From NCBI GenBank assembly GCA_963930655.1, contig OZ005620.1, positions 139,001-203,000 of the forward strand: a stretch of 64,000 nt of DNA. The letters are read 5' to 3'. The stretch's first letter is position 1, and each line of letters begins with the position of its first letter. This stretch comes from Myrica gale (lineage: Eukaryota; Streptophyta; Magnoliopsida; Fagales; Myricaceae). Of this stretch, positions 26,022-39,177 are shown one piece after another. Below the pieces are notes generated by a model, which saw nothing but the letters and a program-made list of their open reading frames with translations, had not been told where the DNA came from and searched no databases. The position numbers and the translations under genes are program-made.

Positions 26022-27532
26022 TTATGCAGGAACAGCCTCAACAAGCTTTGCAAAGTAAAATTGTGTGGCGATGAGGCCTCTCTTCGTTATCCTCCACCCA
26101 ACCTTTTGCAATGCCCTCTCCACGTCTGCCTCTGAATGGAGATATGCCCTTGTTGCCTTTGAAGGCCCAGGGAACAACTCTCCTACTCTCTTCAATAAAT
26201 CATAATAAAATGTCTTTGGTGCAAAGCTCAGAATTAACCGCTTCTCGGCCAAAGATGCGAGGTGCGCAATCATCCCGTCTGCCTTACTTTGTGGGTAATG
26301 AATCAAAACATCTAGGCAGACCACAGTATGATACTTCCCATCTAAGCTCTCTAAATCCCTCACTTCGAATTTTGGAATCACAGGTGCTACTGACGGGTCA
26401 TCCTTGCCGCCTAGAAGCTGTTCCTTTGCCTGCCATGAAATTTAAATCACAAACAAATAAGGTTTGCAGGTGCTGCATGAACTGAACAAATTGCAGTGTT
26501 TCTGTACAATATAGGAAGCCAACTTGATAAGTGTATTTATTATTCTTCACTTTCTCAGGGCGCCATAGTTTGAGTAGACGGATCTTATTTTAATGTGTTA
26601 CTTGCATAATGAAATAGAGCTAGACTAGATGCAGTTTTTTTTCTCGGTGGATAAGAATGTCTAGATGACACCTCACCTTCTCTAAAAGGGACAGAAATCG
26701 AATCTACTGACAGTAAAGAAGTTGATTTTAAGTCTAAGTGGCCTCTCCCACTGAAGCCCCCAAACAACAAAACGACCCACATAAATCACATTTTTCCAGA
26801 GAACACAAAAACTACCATTTAATAACCTATATAGACTACAATAACGTGAAAGAAAGCACATTTATTCTTGGAAACATAATATCGGAACACCATATTGATA
26901 AAACAAAATTAACCTGATCCGCAACTTCAACAACGGTTACGACAATTGAAAACCAACACAACACTCACCTGCTTCTCAGCTTCAGCAACCATAGCAGCCG
27001 AAATGTCGCTGGCCGAGACAATGGCGCCCTCCTTGGCGAGAGGAATGGACAAAGAACCGGTACCACAACCTGCATCACACACAGTAACCCCTCGAAGCTG
27101 GCCTTCATCAGTCAACATCTTGATGGCGTTCTCGACGGTCTTGGCGTGGCCCAGCCTTATGTCTCTCTGAACCCGGTTCACATCGTCGGTCTCTCCGTAA
27201 ATCTTCTTCCACCTTTGGAACCCCGAGTTGTTGAAGTAATCCTTCACCACCTCCTTGTCCTCACCACCCACCTCCTCGGCCTGGATGCGCCGCCGCTTAT
27301 CTGGGTCCGCGAGGGAGAGCACGGTGGCAAGAGCGGCAACAGAACCTCCCCCAATGACGGCTACGGTTGTTCCGTCGAAGGTTGCAGCGACGTCGGCTGT
27401 GGAGAGGGGCGGAATGGCAAATGAGGTCGTGGACTTGATGGGTCTCGTTGTTATATGTTTGGTAGAGAATGCAAGAGGGCTTTGGTGGTTGGGGAAGCCA
27501 AGAGGGGAGGAGAGGGAAGCTGAGAAGGCCAT
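26022..27532 (-). CDS. CHLM: Magnesium-protoporphyrin IX methyltransferase, chloroplastic
   Basis: Two coding exons, 27532-26969 and 26429-26022, GT-AG, phase 0, give 323 residues (Arabidopsis CHLM has 312). The enzyme transfers a methyl group from S-adenosylmethionine to the propionate of Mg-protoporphyrin IX, a step of chlorophyll synthesis at plastid membranes. Residues 1 to about 45 are Ser/Thr-rich and poor in acids, as in a chloroplast transit peptide. A hydrophobic segment follows (VAVIGGGSVAALATVLSLA, 57-75), fitting membrane attachment. VKDYFNNSGFQRWKKIYGE lies at 96-114. The SAM-binding motif I is VCDAGCGTGS at 151-160, with DIS (176-178) as the acidic loop of motif II. The second exon carries YHTVVCLDVLIHYPQ and LILSFAPKTFYYDLLKRVGELFPGPS, both characteristic of ChlM. 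The ending FAKLVEAVPA is complete. Confidence 0.95.
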
Positions 27533-28359
27533 TTCGGTCTCTCCGGACCAGAGTGAGTCGGACTGGTGCTGATGGATTCGTGGTTTTGCAGCTGCCAGTT
27601 GATTCGTGGATAAGATAGAACTCGTGTCTCGGGCGTTTCCACAGATACTGTTACTGTTTTTTTTCTTAAGAAAATTTAAACATCATCTAAATATTTAGAT
27701 TATCTTTAAAATTTAACAATTCTTTTCAAAACGACCCGTATATAATTATCTTTTTCCTGATATATTTATTTCAACTTAAAAAAAAGCGTGCTCAATCAAA
27801 TTTTGTATCAAATTATGAGCAATTACATTATTGTAGCATTTTCCAATTTCTATAGTCAACTCAATTGAAAGTACTTGGAATTTGTCTTAGCAATGACTAA
27901 TTTCAATTGTTACTCTTTGGTGTGGTGTTTTATAAAGTGATTTTAGCTTAATGATTAGGATTTAAGGGCAAGTTACAATAATATCTCTCAAAATATTATT
28001 TCAATCTAAAATATTCTATTAATTTTAACTAGTTACTAATTCATCTTTAACTTTATTTTTGCCACTGTTCCATCTCCTACTAAACTCGAAACGTTATTCA
28101 GAACCGTTTTTCGTCGCACTTATGAAATACATAACCATCTACTCGTGTAAAAATATTATTATGCCGTCATTCGTTGAGAAAAAAAATATAACACCAACTT
28201 AGATTTTGTTTGGGTGAGCTCCATTCCTTGCTTGAATTTTTTGGTAAAATTCGAAAAAAGATAGACACAAAAAGTGTATTTGTTTCTAATCTACATAAAT
28301 ATTTACAATTATATCAAAATCTTAAAAGTCTTTACAAAACGAACATTTTCTTAATTTTG
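27533..28359. other. Divergent spacer between CHLM and SRP68
   Basis: CHLM is read leftward and SRP68 rightward, so this 0.8-kb AT-rich stretch must hold both promoters. No ORF resembles a protein. Confidence 0.5.
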
Positions 28360-30345
28360 CAATCCCAATCTCCCTTCTCCCTCTCGCATCGCACGACCGC
28401 CTCCCTCTCACCTCTCCCCCTCTCCTCCTCCATTGGCGACCGACCTCTCCTCTTGGCTCCCTTCCCCTCAGCCTTTCTTTCTCTCTCAGCGCCGACTCCA
28501 GTGCACTGCCCACTATAACACCGTCGATTGCCACCAGGCCGCTGTGATTTGGTGCTCGTGCAGTCGTGCAGGGCAGCAGCCGCCAGTAGGTATCCCTCTT
28601 TTAGCTAATTATTGATTATGAATTTGTGATTTTGTGAATGTGATTAGGGTTTGAAATTGAATTAGTAAATTATTGATTAGTGACTAGTGACTAGTGAATT
28701 GTGAATTTTTTATTTGTGATTATAATTTAGTGAATAGTTGAAATTTGAAGTAGAATACATAATGCATTTATATAAATCTCGTCCTAAGCTTGCGAATTGT
28801 TTGCTGTATAAAAATGCCTGATATGTATGACTGGGTATGCCAATTTTTTTAGGATTTTCGTACTCAACAATTGGCAGAGTGCTTTTCTTGATGCGTTTTG
28901 TCTGACTTTTTCAATTCCATTGCATACTTCTTCTGATTCATTTAATGTTTCGTACTGAAGATTTCAACCCCTTTGGTAAATTGGGTGTTGTATTTTGGTT
29001 GAAATCGTTGGCATAATTATTTCTCATTGATGTGAAATCTCACTTTCATTGCTGGTTTATTCTAATCCCTTGAATTATTTATTATGCTGCCCTGTATCAA
29101 ACTTTAGTATGTTCGTTATGAATTATAAATCTCTATATTAAGGATAATAGATGTTGCATTCTTGTAATAATTAGAAAGAGGGAAAGATAAAGTCTAAATT
29201 CAGGTTGAATCTCAGATTTAATGCCAATAAAGAGAGTATGCTCTAATACAGGGTACAACAAGTAGCTGTAGATTCCCTGTATTACGTCTATGTCCGCATA
29301 CTTTTTCTCTTTGTTTTTTTTTCTTTCGAATGGTAATAGTAGTTTTGACTAATTACAGCATATTATTTGTTGGAATATGGGTGTCATTGCCACATGACTT
29401 TTCTTGAAAATTAATTTCTAAATAAGGGAAAGTATCCTTAATGTTACGGTATTTTAATATTTGTAATGATTTTAGTTTTTAGTTTTTGATATTTTAACTA
29501 TAAGATACTTTTACATTTATGTATTTTTTTATCATTTCACCTTAAAAGTTTGTTCCCCTACAAATTCAATCATGGTTCCGCCACTATGGGAAGCCATTAG
29601 GTTTTATGCAAATTCTTTATGTACTTTAAGTTTGAAGTTTTGGAGAAATCACTATGCCAAGTAATCATCGATGACATTTAAATTGGTCTATTTGTTATGT
29701 TTATCTTTCTCTGAATTCTAATATGCAATTTATGCAAAAAAAAAAATTTTGTAGAGAATCTTGATTTAAATTCAAATAAGCTGTTTTTTTCTCAATGAAT
29801 GGAAGACAGTATTTTTATGTGAAGGGTGTGACAAGACTCGCTGTAAATAATTTTATAAGTTAGTGGAGATAGAACTAGACATAAAGTTTAATGGTGAGTT
29901 ATAATAAGTTAAAATTTAGGCTTAAATGCATTCACAATCTATGTGATATAAGAAAATTTAGAATTAGTCTATGAGGTAAAGAAAGTTGCAAATTAGTCTT
30001 TATAGTAATTTTTTTCTTTCAAAAATACGTTTTTTCATCTATCTCCGTATCTTTCACTAACGGCGTTAGTCAATACTAACCACACATCGTGCTACGTGAC
30101 TAAGTAAATTTTGTAATGTATTTGCATATGATGTTAGTAAAAGGGAAAAAAAAGACAAAAATAAGTATTTTTAACAAAACCTTATCATAAAAACTAATTT
30201 ATAAATTTCTTTACCTCATGTACTGATATTTTTTTGTTTTTCTACGTAACTTTGGTTCTCTTTTCGCTCGGTAGAGATTCTCTTAGAGACTCAACTGCGC
30301 AGGCTATTCGAAGGGAAGGACAAACTGATCTGTGCAGATTGCTTC
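28360..30345 (+). other. Probable SRP68 leader exon and leader intron
   Basis: A CT-rich, GC-richer block at about 28.36-28.59 kb resembles a plant leader exon and ends at a possible donor (ag|gtatcc near 28588). An acceptor, cggtag, at about 30275 precedes the exon that carries the SRP68 start codon. The intervening 1.7 kb is T-rich like a plant intron and contains a small foldback. This is inferred from composition and splice-site words only. Confidence 0.4.
29930..30240. mobile_element. Small foldback/MITE-like element
   Basis: The segment ctatgaggtaaagaaagttg (about 29970) is matched in inverted orientation by aaatttctttacctcatgta (about 30206), with flanking aaattagt/actaattt also paired. 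The interior contains taacggcgttag, often found in such plant foldbacks. No coding capacity. Confidence 0.65.
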
Positions 30346-33300
30346 ATGGGGAAGCAGAACGAAGCCTCGGTTATGGAAATCGATGACGCGAAGACCAACC
30401 TTACCGATCAAATCAGCCCCAAATTCTCGATCAACGGTTCGTTTTTCTCTATCCGAGGCAAAGGATTGAAACTTTAGATCTTAGTCTCTGAGAAACCTAG
30501 TATAATATAATGTCCTTCATTTTATTTATTTTTCTCGTTTAATTCTCCCTGATTCTATCGGCAACCCAACACATGGTATTGTATTAGAGAATTGCTGACC
30601 TCTAAGTAAATCTGTCCTCAGTGTTGCAGCTCTTGAAATCTGCTCAGTTGCAGCATGGATTGCGTCACGGAGATTACACTCGCTACCGGTACGTGCATGC
30701 ACACTTGGGTCTAATTTATGTAATCTAGCTTCATATATTGTGGCTACACGATTTGACCCGTGGTCGGTACTTTTCTTAATTAATTTTTGTCTTGGTTGTG
30801 GCTATTCAATCTGGTATCGTTGGTAAAGGAATGAAGATTTTTTGTTTTAATAATTTGCAGGAGGTATTGCTCTGCTCGTTTGAGGAGGTTGTATAAATCA
30901 CTCAAGTTCACACATGGCCGTGGGAAATATACCCGAAAATCCATTACTGAATCAACTGTTACCGAAGTTAGGTACGTATCTTGCTTGTCGTTTCAATCGA
31001 GTTCAATTAGTGTGAAAATGCTATGCTTCAAACCCTTGCTTTTCAAAAGTTATTAGTTTTCCTCAAATGTCTTCTATTGGTGTGGGAATTTCATGTGCGG
31101 ACCCAAAGTGAGAATGAGTCCAGTTGAATAGTGTATGGAGGAAATAGAAATGGAAGAGCTACTGGCTTACAGTCATGTTTCATTCAGGGGAAATTGAATT
31201 TTTCTGTATGGATATCAATGTAGTTGAATAATGCTGGTTGGTTGCCATGCTAATCACAAACAACCATTGTGCTAAAATGTGGCGGTTGGTTGGGGTGATA
31301 ACATGAAAGCAACTTTATTTAGGGCTCATTCTGGGACGTCTTCTAGTTTATGGCTGTCATTTTGGGTTATAGTCATATAACAGTTTTGAAAGGAATTAGG
31401 AACTTTCCTGTTCTTCGTGGACCTTCAGAAGTTTTGACAGTTTACCTTATGTGTTCAAACTAGGTTTCTTCATCTCATTCTTTATACGGCAGAGAGAGCT
31501 TGGAGCCATGCCATGGAGAAGAGGCAGCTTCCAGACGGTCCAAATGCGCGTCAGCGGATCTATTTGATTGGTAGGCTGAGGAAGGCAGTTAAATGGGCTA
31601 CGCTCTTTTCTCAGTTGTGCGCAATCAAGGGAGATTCCAGAACATCATTAGAAGCTGAGGTTTGTTTAAACTTCAGTTCAATTTTCAAATTTCTTGTTCC
31701 CTTATACTACCCCAAACATCTGGCTGGGGGGTTTTGGGTGGTGGGGGGGGGGAGAGGAGATATCTAAATGTCATGCTTGAGGGACCATAGTGTGTGGGCC
31801 ATGCATGAATTCAAAGTACAAGCTATCTATGAAATCTAATCTGCCTAACCGTCTTTCAGTTAATCAATTTCTACATTATATGTCGATATTAAATTGCTAA
31901 CTTCCAGCTTCTGTAATGCAGGCTTATGCTTCCTATATGAAAGGGAACTTGTTGTTTGAACAAGATCAGAACTGGGACACAGCGTTGATGAATTTCAAAA
32001 GTGCCAGGTGCATCCTTGTCCCTATGAATATACAAAAATTACTACTGCTAATATAAGATTGAAACATGTTTGATAATCAGAACTTGAAATACTGCTTGGT
32101 CGAAACTTAAATACATTAGAAAGGAATGGAACTTTAATAACTTCCCTTCTTCGTGTTTGTGATGTATGATGTAGCTTTTTAACTTTAGCTATGATTTTAC
32201 AGGGCCGTCTATGAGGAACTTGGCAAATATGGGGACCTTGAGAATCAAGTTTTGTGTCGAGAGCGTGTTGAGGAGCTAGAACCCAGTATTCGTTACTGCC
32301 TACACAAAATTGGTGAATCAAATATTCAAGCCTCTGAACTTCTACAGATTGGTGAGATGGAAGGTCCTGCCCTGGACCTTTTCAAAGCTAAATTGGAGGT
32401 GGGTCTTATTCTCTTAAAGAATAAGTCACGCATGATGCATATGTTGTTCTTTCAATGTTTTCGGAAGTTGCTCTGGTTGTTGTGAAGTGTCGCATTCCCC
32501 ATTTGAAAAATAGATCATTTTCAGGAAGAATGTCTCCCTTGCCCCTATGTAGCTATAACTCCCTGTTATAAACTGGAATGTTTCCCTTGTTGTTAGCTTA
32601 GTAATTATTTATGAAATCGTTTAAATCTTTGGAGGTGGGAGGCATGTATCATAGACTAAGTGGCCTTAGAGCTTCAACAATCTCTTGAATGTTCTCACAT
32701 CTCAAACCCAAAATAAGTTTAGATTTGGCAGATTTACTGAGGTCTAGGCTGCCTTATAATTACTTTATTGTGTTTCAGTTCATTGTACCGTGCACCATTG
32801 TCCCGTGCATGGAGTAATTCTGTGAAGGTTTGTCAGAACATATCTTTTTAGACCTTGTTGGAATAATGCGTGCTGAGCTTCTTCGTTGGTCTTTACTAAA
32901 ATCTTGAGTTTTTCAGAGGGCAGTGATCCTGTGTTAATGTGTTTTTTGAATTCGATAAAGGAATTGATGCAAGGTCTAGGCTGCCTTATAATTTCTTTAT
33001 TGCGTTTCAGTTCATTGTCCCGTGCATGGAGTAATTCTTGGAAGTTTTGTCTGAACATATCTTTTTAGACCTTGTCGGAATAATGTGTGCTGAGCTTCTT
33101 CGTTGGTCTTTACTAAAAACTTGAGTTTTTCAGAGGGCAGTGATCCTGTGTTAATGTGTTTTTTGAATTCGATAAAGGAATTGATGCATACACAAATCCG
33201 TTGTTGATGTTTCCAAACACTGAAACCATGAAATCTTCAATAACAGCTTCTTAAAAGGAAATTGAAGAAATAATTTACGGTAACCTGTTATGGAAAACTG

Positions 33301-36300
33301 GTAAGAAAATTAGAGGCCCAAGCCTGCTTGATTATGGGAAATTATTTTCTCTCATGATGTGGTTGGCCTCAACACTTCTGTTGCTAACAAATAGTATGAT
33401 AAGTGTAATTTTTCCTGGCTTTGCCACCATGGAATTAGATCTAACCCAGCAGCACCCCAGCTTCTTGCAACCTGAGCAAGAGCTACGGGATTTTAGCTTT
33501 GTGTAATGATAATTTCTTTCTAATGCTGTGTCATAAATAGATGTTATTATTCTCTTTAAAATGCTTTTCTGTATTATCCTGTTAGTTCATGTTGAAATTT
33601 ACTGGAATTTTCCATTTCATTGGTTAAAGACCTTTTTGTATTTCATCAATGTCTTTCACTGTCTTGATTTCAGGCTGTTATGTCAGAGGCAAGATCTCAA
33701 CAAGCTGCGTCTATGACGGAGTTTCATTGGCTTGGTCATAGGTTTCCAATATCCAATGCGAAAACTCGGGTCGCAATTTTAAAAGGTAGGCAATAGCAAT
33801 TTCAGAATGGTATCATTACTTTTGGAGTAAACAAATTGTTAAAGTCAGGTGATCAATATGTAATAGAAAATACGTATGTTTATGCTTGCTCTCTTAGCCT
33901 CTCTTGTTGACTGGTCAACAATAATTTGAGTTGATATTCTTTGTGACCTGGAGAGTCCAGCGGATTTCGGTTATAAAATGGATGGTCATTGCCAGAAATT
34001 TCCTGAACTGGTATTGCACTAATAACAATAACAGCAGAAATGTTGCTATCAGCCTCATACCCTAGTGGACCTGCTCAAGGCAAACCTTTCTGTTAAGATG
34101 ATGATGATACTAAAATTTGAACCTATGGACTCTTTAGAGGCAATCCCATTTAGAGCAAAGTTTACTGATGAGGGAAGCTTTTTAGAGTATTTTATTATGC
34201 CTCTTAGATTTTGGCAAGATTTGGTTTAAAGCTGACAAGTCTTTGACATAAAACATGCTGTTAGTTTTCCAAGGTGGAATTTAAAATAGGATGTTCATCT
34301 TTACCCTGTATTAGTAGAAGGTTCTGTTGGGGTCTTTGGTACTCTTCATTTATGAGTTCAACCTCTAAAATTGACTAGAAAGCCAAATAGAAATTCGGTC
34401 AAAGAATTTAGCTTGTTCTTTTTGTGTATTTCTGATTCATGCTGGTATCAAATCTGCAAACCTTGCAGATGTTCATCCCTCCTGACTCTATGCTTCATCT
34501 TTTCTTATTATTTTTGTAGTTGTACTGCATTCAATCAATTTTGTCGTTGTCTTAAACCACAATTAGTACTTTGAAGGTTCTAGCCACGGTTGGATACCTG
34601 TTGAAGAGTTTGTTTGTCGAATTCTCTTATTTGTGAGGGATGTACTTTTTCTCATCCTTTAATGGTACATCTTCCTATCGGACGACATATGTCTATATGT
34701 CTGTATGTGTGCGACTTTTCCTCTTCCCTTTTCGGTTTTCTCTTACAGTCCAAGCATTCTCAAGTTATGTTTTATCTGACAAACTTCAGCTCAAGAGTTG
34801 GAGAAAGATTTACAAGGTCCTGCGGCAGATTCACTCCCAGCAGAGAAAAGACTAGCCATTTTTGACAAAATTTTTACCGCGTATCATGAGGCCAGGAGCT
34901 GTATTCGTAGCGATTTGGTATGGAAAACTACTTGATAATGTCAATCTGTTTATAAAAATGTGGGTTTCATTTGTTTATGCTGCTTATCTTTTTCCCCAAC
35001 ATTATTCTGTAAGAAATCACATGATTATTTCAACCTCATATCTTTTGTAGTGCTTTCCTTTTGTGCCATGTCTTCTAGGCCAGTGCAGGTAATGCTGAAA
35101 ACGTGAAAGATGACTTGAACGGTCTCGATAAAGCCGTTAGTGCTGTGTTAGGGCAAAGAACTATTGAGCGCAACCAGCTGTTGGTCAGCATTGCAAAGAG
35201 TAAACTTACTAGGCTACGCGATGAAAAAAATGAGAGAGTTACCAAACCTGAAGAGCTTGTTCGCTTGTATGATCTTCTTTTACAGGTTAACTTTCTATGT
35301 GCATTTTTTTGTCTCACAAGGCTTTCTTTGTTTGATGATATTTTAACATGTAGCACTGAAGTTTATAGATGTAGCCTCCAATTCCATAGAGAACTTTTGT
35401 GAATAAATGTGTTATATTTGGCAGAACACAGCTGATCTTTCGGACTTAGTTAGTTCAGGAAGAGATAGAAAACCAGAGGAAATGGCGTTTTCTGATGAGT
35501 GTGCACTTAAAAGTTTGTCCTTCCGAGCAGAGAGGTTTGCTTTCTTCAAGTTTTTTATTTTAGTGATTCTGGGACAGATTTTTTTTAGTTCAATTTCAAT
35601 TCCTGCAACTCTCAAAGGATACCACGTATTGTTAAAGTTTAAAAAATCTTTCAACTGTAATCACATGTTCATTTCTTTTTTTATGACATTAATCCCTATG
35701 ACGTTTAACGTTGCTGTTGTACGACCTTTTGAGAACTTTTTTGTGGATGTAGTTCTAAACCTTTGCTTTAACTGGCTCATTTTTTCACTGTGAGCTTTTA
35801 TTTCCTTTCATCCTTATTAGCATCCCATTATGTTAGCTTTTCCGATGGATTTGTTTCTTAAAACTCTGTAACATATTTGCCTTACAATTTTTGAGCTTGA
35901 TCCAGAAAAATAAGGGTGGCAATTACATGAAACGTGAGCTTTATCCTTTTGAGTTTGCATAATGAGATTGTTCAGCTTGTCTAGATCCTTGAATTTTCAG
36001 TTTTAAAGAAGATTGAGAGTGATATTTTTGGTGTCCTTTTCTAAAAATGATATTTTAAGATCTTAATTATTTTATAGAAGTAAAAGCCATGATCAATGTC
36101 CTTATTTTTTGCCGTTATTCTCACTATTCTGCCTGGGTTAAATCAGAGGGTCATTATTCGTAGATGACATCAGAAATTGGCTATTTTCACTGTTTCTGTT
36201 TGCAGTTCGCACCTTGTATTTGCATGGCTTCCAATAATACCAACTTTATCCAATTGTCCTTGTCATCTTCTACCAATTTGACAGTATTACACAATGTAGT

Positions 36301-38523
36301 ATTATCTTATCGGGAGATTCCTGCTCAGAATCAGAATGCTGTGTCTGGTTCAACAATGAATAACTGAGATTACACTTCAAATTGATTTTGGAATTCAGCT
36401 TTGGGTTGTATCAATTGTGGGCCTCTCATCTTTTGGTCAGGTGCTTCTACTTAGCAAAATCTTATAGCTTGGCTGGAAAGAGAGCAGAAGCTTATGGATT
36501 ATATTGCCGTGCACGATCTCTTGCTGAGGACGCCCTGCAGAAATTCCAATTGTTGAATGAGAGTGATCAGGTTTGTGCATATTTGTGGCTATCTATCTGT
36601 TTTGCCTCAACTAAAGGAAATTACTTGGCATCTTTGTTGTTATATGCATATTCTGCTGTCCTCAAAATGTCACTTTCTAGTAGTCCCTGAATCTTTCTCT
36701 GCGGTAGCTTTGTGCATTTTGTTTCCTCATGGGCCTCTGTGCTTTGTGTAACTGAAAGATGAAAGATTTTTTTGTAATTACCCTTCTTTATGGTCTCCTT
36801 ATCGTTCTGAATAAATGCTTTCTTGGATAAGCTGTTCTGGATGTTTTACGTCCTCTGTATGAGAAGTTCTTCAGGCATGATATATGTGTCCATTGTTTCT
36901 TTTTTATTTTGGGTTAACGTTTTTTTAACTCATAACCTGGTATACAAGGCACATAATATTTGATTTGGGAATACCTCTTTATCTTTCTTGTATAACAGAT
37001 AATCAAAGAGTTGAAGATGTTATGTGACGAGTGCAGATCTAACAGTTGTATAGAGCATGCAAAAGGGATCATGGAGGAGGTGAAGGCTCCAGAGAATCTT
37101 TCAAAAAGAATATCTAATATGTCATTAACAGGAGCTGACAATAAGGTATTTAACCTTTTCTTTCCTTTTTAGCAGGAGAAATAACAAATTTATATAAAGG
37201 ACCCTAGAACAAAAATGCTGGCTCAAGAAATTGTTAGGCTTTCTGATTTTATCATTTTTTTAACTTTATTATGAGAAATGTACGGCTCATAATTCAGGCT
37301 TTTGAAGAAGAAATCTTGATTCAGTCTTAAGAACATCCATTATTCTGGGTCTCTCTGACCTGTAATAACATGAGAATGACTACGTAATCCCTATAAAATG
37401 TTTCAAGCGCATTAGGCATGTGGACTTCTTATGCCGAAGTTCTTTGTAATGACCACATAATCCCTCTCAATTGGTTTGAGCACGGAAGAGTCCAGGTGGA
37501 CTTGTCCTTGTAGCCTTAGCTTGTAAGGTTTCAGTTGTAACATTTCGTTTTGGTGTCCTTTTGCTTAAACAATGGGCTTTGCAAAAGAGTGGAGCGGGGA
37601 CATAAAGATCTTCACACAATTAATAATTCGATTCATTTCAACTAGGCCTTGCTCTATCCTCTTTACCTGCTTATGCGTTTCCGGTGACTTGGAAAAACCA
37701 ATTTTCACTTTGGGCAATCAGGAAGTGTTATATTCCATCGATATGGGCCATTGTTCATTTGACCAATTGGATGATCAGAAATTATGCCAAGGAATTTCTT
37801 CTGCCTTTGAACATGATACTATTTTTGTTTTCCTGCACAGTATATGAAAGACAGTAGGAATATTAATTAGAACTATTTGTGACAGGTTTATACTAAACTG
37901 TCATTAATGAAGAATTTCTCACATTGGGGTAATGTTGAAGAAAAATGGGTGGACAAAACTATGACCACTAAATAAAATGTCTCGAATATGTGAAAAAAAG
38001 AAGAAGAAAGTTTAGTACAAACCTGTCACAAACTGTTCTAATTAGTCTATTAAAGGTACTATGAGGAGATAAAGTTATTGTTGACTTTTCAGAGTATTAT
38101 AAACTGGAAATGTCCTTCTAGATGATATCCAACCTAGCAGCAGTTGATTCTTGTAATGGACATGATAGGCAGATGCCTGCTGATTTTCTTTTGTGCTGAT
38201 ATTTGTGTACATATGCTTTGTTCTTGTATGAGGAAAAGTGCTACTATACTATATTCATGCCAGTGTAGTCTAAAATAGATGTGATTTTGACTTGGTTTCA
38301 GTTCGAGAAATACCTTCTTGAGAAACTTGACCGCTACGAGTCTGCCGTTGGTGATTCAACTGTCAAAGGCGTTCCACGCATTGAAGTCTTTCCTCCTGCC
38401 TTTGAAGCAATTCCTCGCAATCCGATTGTTCTTGATCTTGCCTATAATTTTATTGATTTCCCATCCCTTGAAAATAGGATGAAGAAAGACAAGAAGGGCT
38501 TCATAAGTAGGCTATGGCGATGA
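30346..38523 (+). CDS. SRP68: Signal recognition particle subunit SRP68
   Basis: Thirteen coding exons: 30346-30436, 30622-30688, 30861-30971, 31464-31659, 31922-32007, 32203-32398, 33674-33785, 34790-34917, 35079-35285, 35425-35534, 36441-36570, 36999-37145 and 38302-38523. All junctions are GT-AG and sum to 600 residues (about 605 in Arabidopsis). SRP68 binds the 7S RNA and SRP72 in the cytosolic particle that brings ribosomes making secreted proteins to the ER. Residues 30-110 carry the conserved RNA-binding start: QLQHGLRHGDYTRYRRYC and RRLYKSLKFTHGRGKY. Next come TAERAWSHAMEKRQLPDGP, YASYMKGNLLFEQDQNWDTA and KIGESNIQASELLQIGEMEG. The helical middle part includes TIERNQLLVSIAKSKLTRLRDEKNE. 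The C-terminal AYNFIDFPSLENRMKKDKKG matches the SRP72-binding tail. The start Met gives a short extension before FSINVLQLLKSAQ. An exon between the last two cannot be fully excluded. Confidence 0.93.
31743..31752. repeat. G10 run in an SRP68 intron
   Basis: A run of ten G just after a G-rich stretch in the intron following exon 4. Confidence 0.9.
32740..33188 (+). repeat. Tandem duplication of about 232 bp in an SRP68 intron
   Basis: The block starting aggtctaggctgccttataa at 32740 is repeated from 32972 (copies about 232 and 217 bp). The only notable differences are a 15-bp partial repeat in copy 1 (the accgtgcac region) and scattered substitutions. Both copies end with ttcgataaaggaattgatgc. 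It lies in the 1.3-kb intron between exons 6 and 7. Confidence 0.92.
37864..38045. repeat. Stem-loop element in the last SRP68 intron
   Basis: Positions 37864-37899 (taattagaac...gtgacaggtt) are matched in inverted orientation by 38009-38045 with about four mismatches, around a loop of about 110 bases. It is probably a tiny MITE relic. Confidence 0.75.
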
Positions 38524-39177
38524 CTTTTCTTGGGAGGCCTAGTTATACTAGATTCACATGAATTTTTAATTTAAGGAATTCTCGTGACTGTACTGAAAGC
38601 TTGGGATTTTTTTCCCTAGTACGTTTTGATTGGTCGCGAACTTTGGATCTTCGTGCAACAAAATTTTCGTGGTTGTAACTCTTTTAACCAACTCTAGTTA
38701 ACCCATAAAACAAGTTCTTTCGTTTGTTGTTTGGTTGATGTGGGAGGAAGTTGGAATTATTTCCTAGATATTACGAACTATGAATGGTTTTTCCGATTGT
38801 AACGAACGCTTATTTATTTTCAAGTGTGCTCAGTTTATCACAAATATAATAAATCATATCAGCACTTTGTGCTATTCCTAGCTCGCATGTCCGTTTGGCA
38901 GCACCGATCTGCGAAGCTTGAGATTTGAGTCTCCATGACAATAACGAATCTGTTAGGCGCCAAAGTATTCAACGCTCTTAAACTTGTGATTTCCTATTTG
39001 AATGCATCTTGACCTCTGATTGGCCTCCCATTTTGATGGTCAAACTACACATTTTAACTGATGAGGGAAAGAACTGGAACCTATGAACACTCGTAATAGT
39101 TGAGCATTGCTTAGAATTGGCCTCTGTAAAGAATACGGATAGCTTAAAATGAATCAAGCACAACAGCCAATGAGAGA
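38524..39177. other. Convergent spacer after SRP68
   Basis: Contains the presumed SRP68 3' untranslated region; an AT-rich segment with aatataataaatc near 38841 could serve as a polyadenylation region. No gene is seen. Confidence 0.45.
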
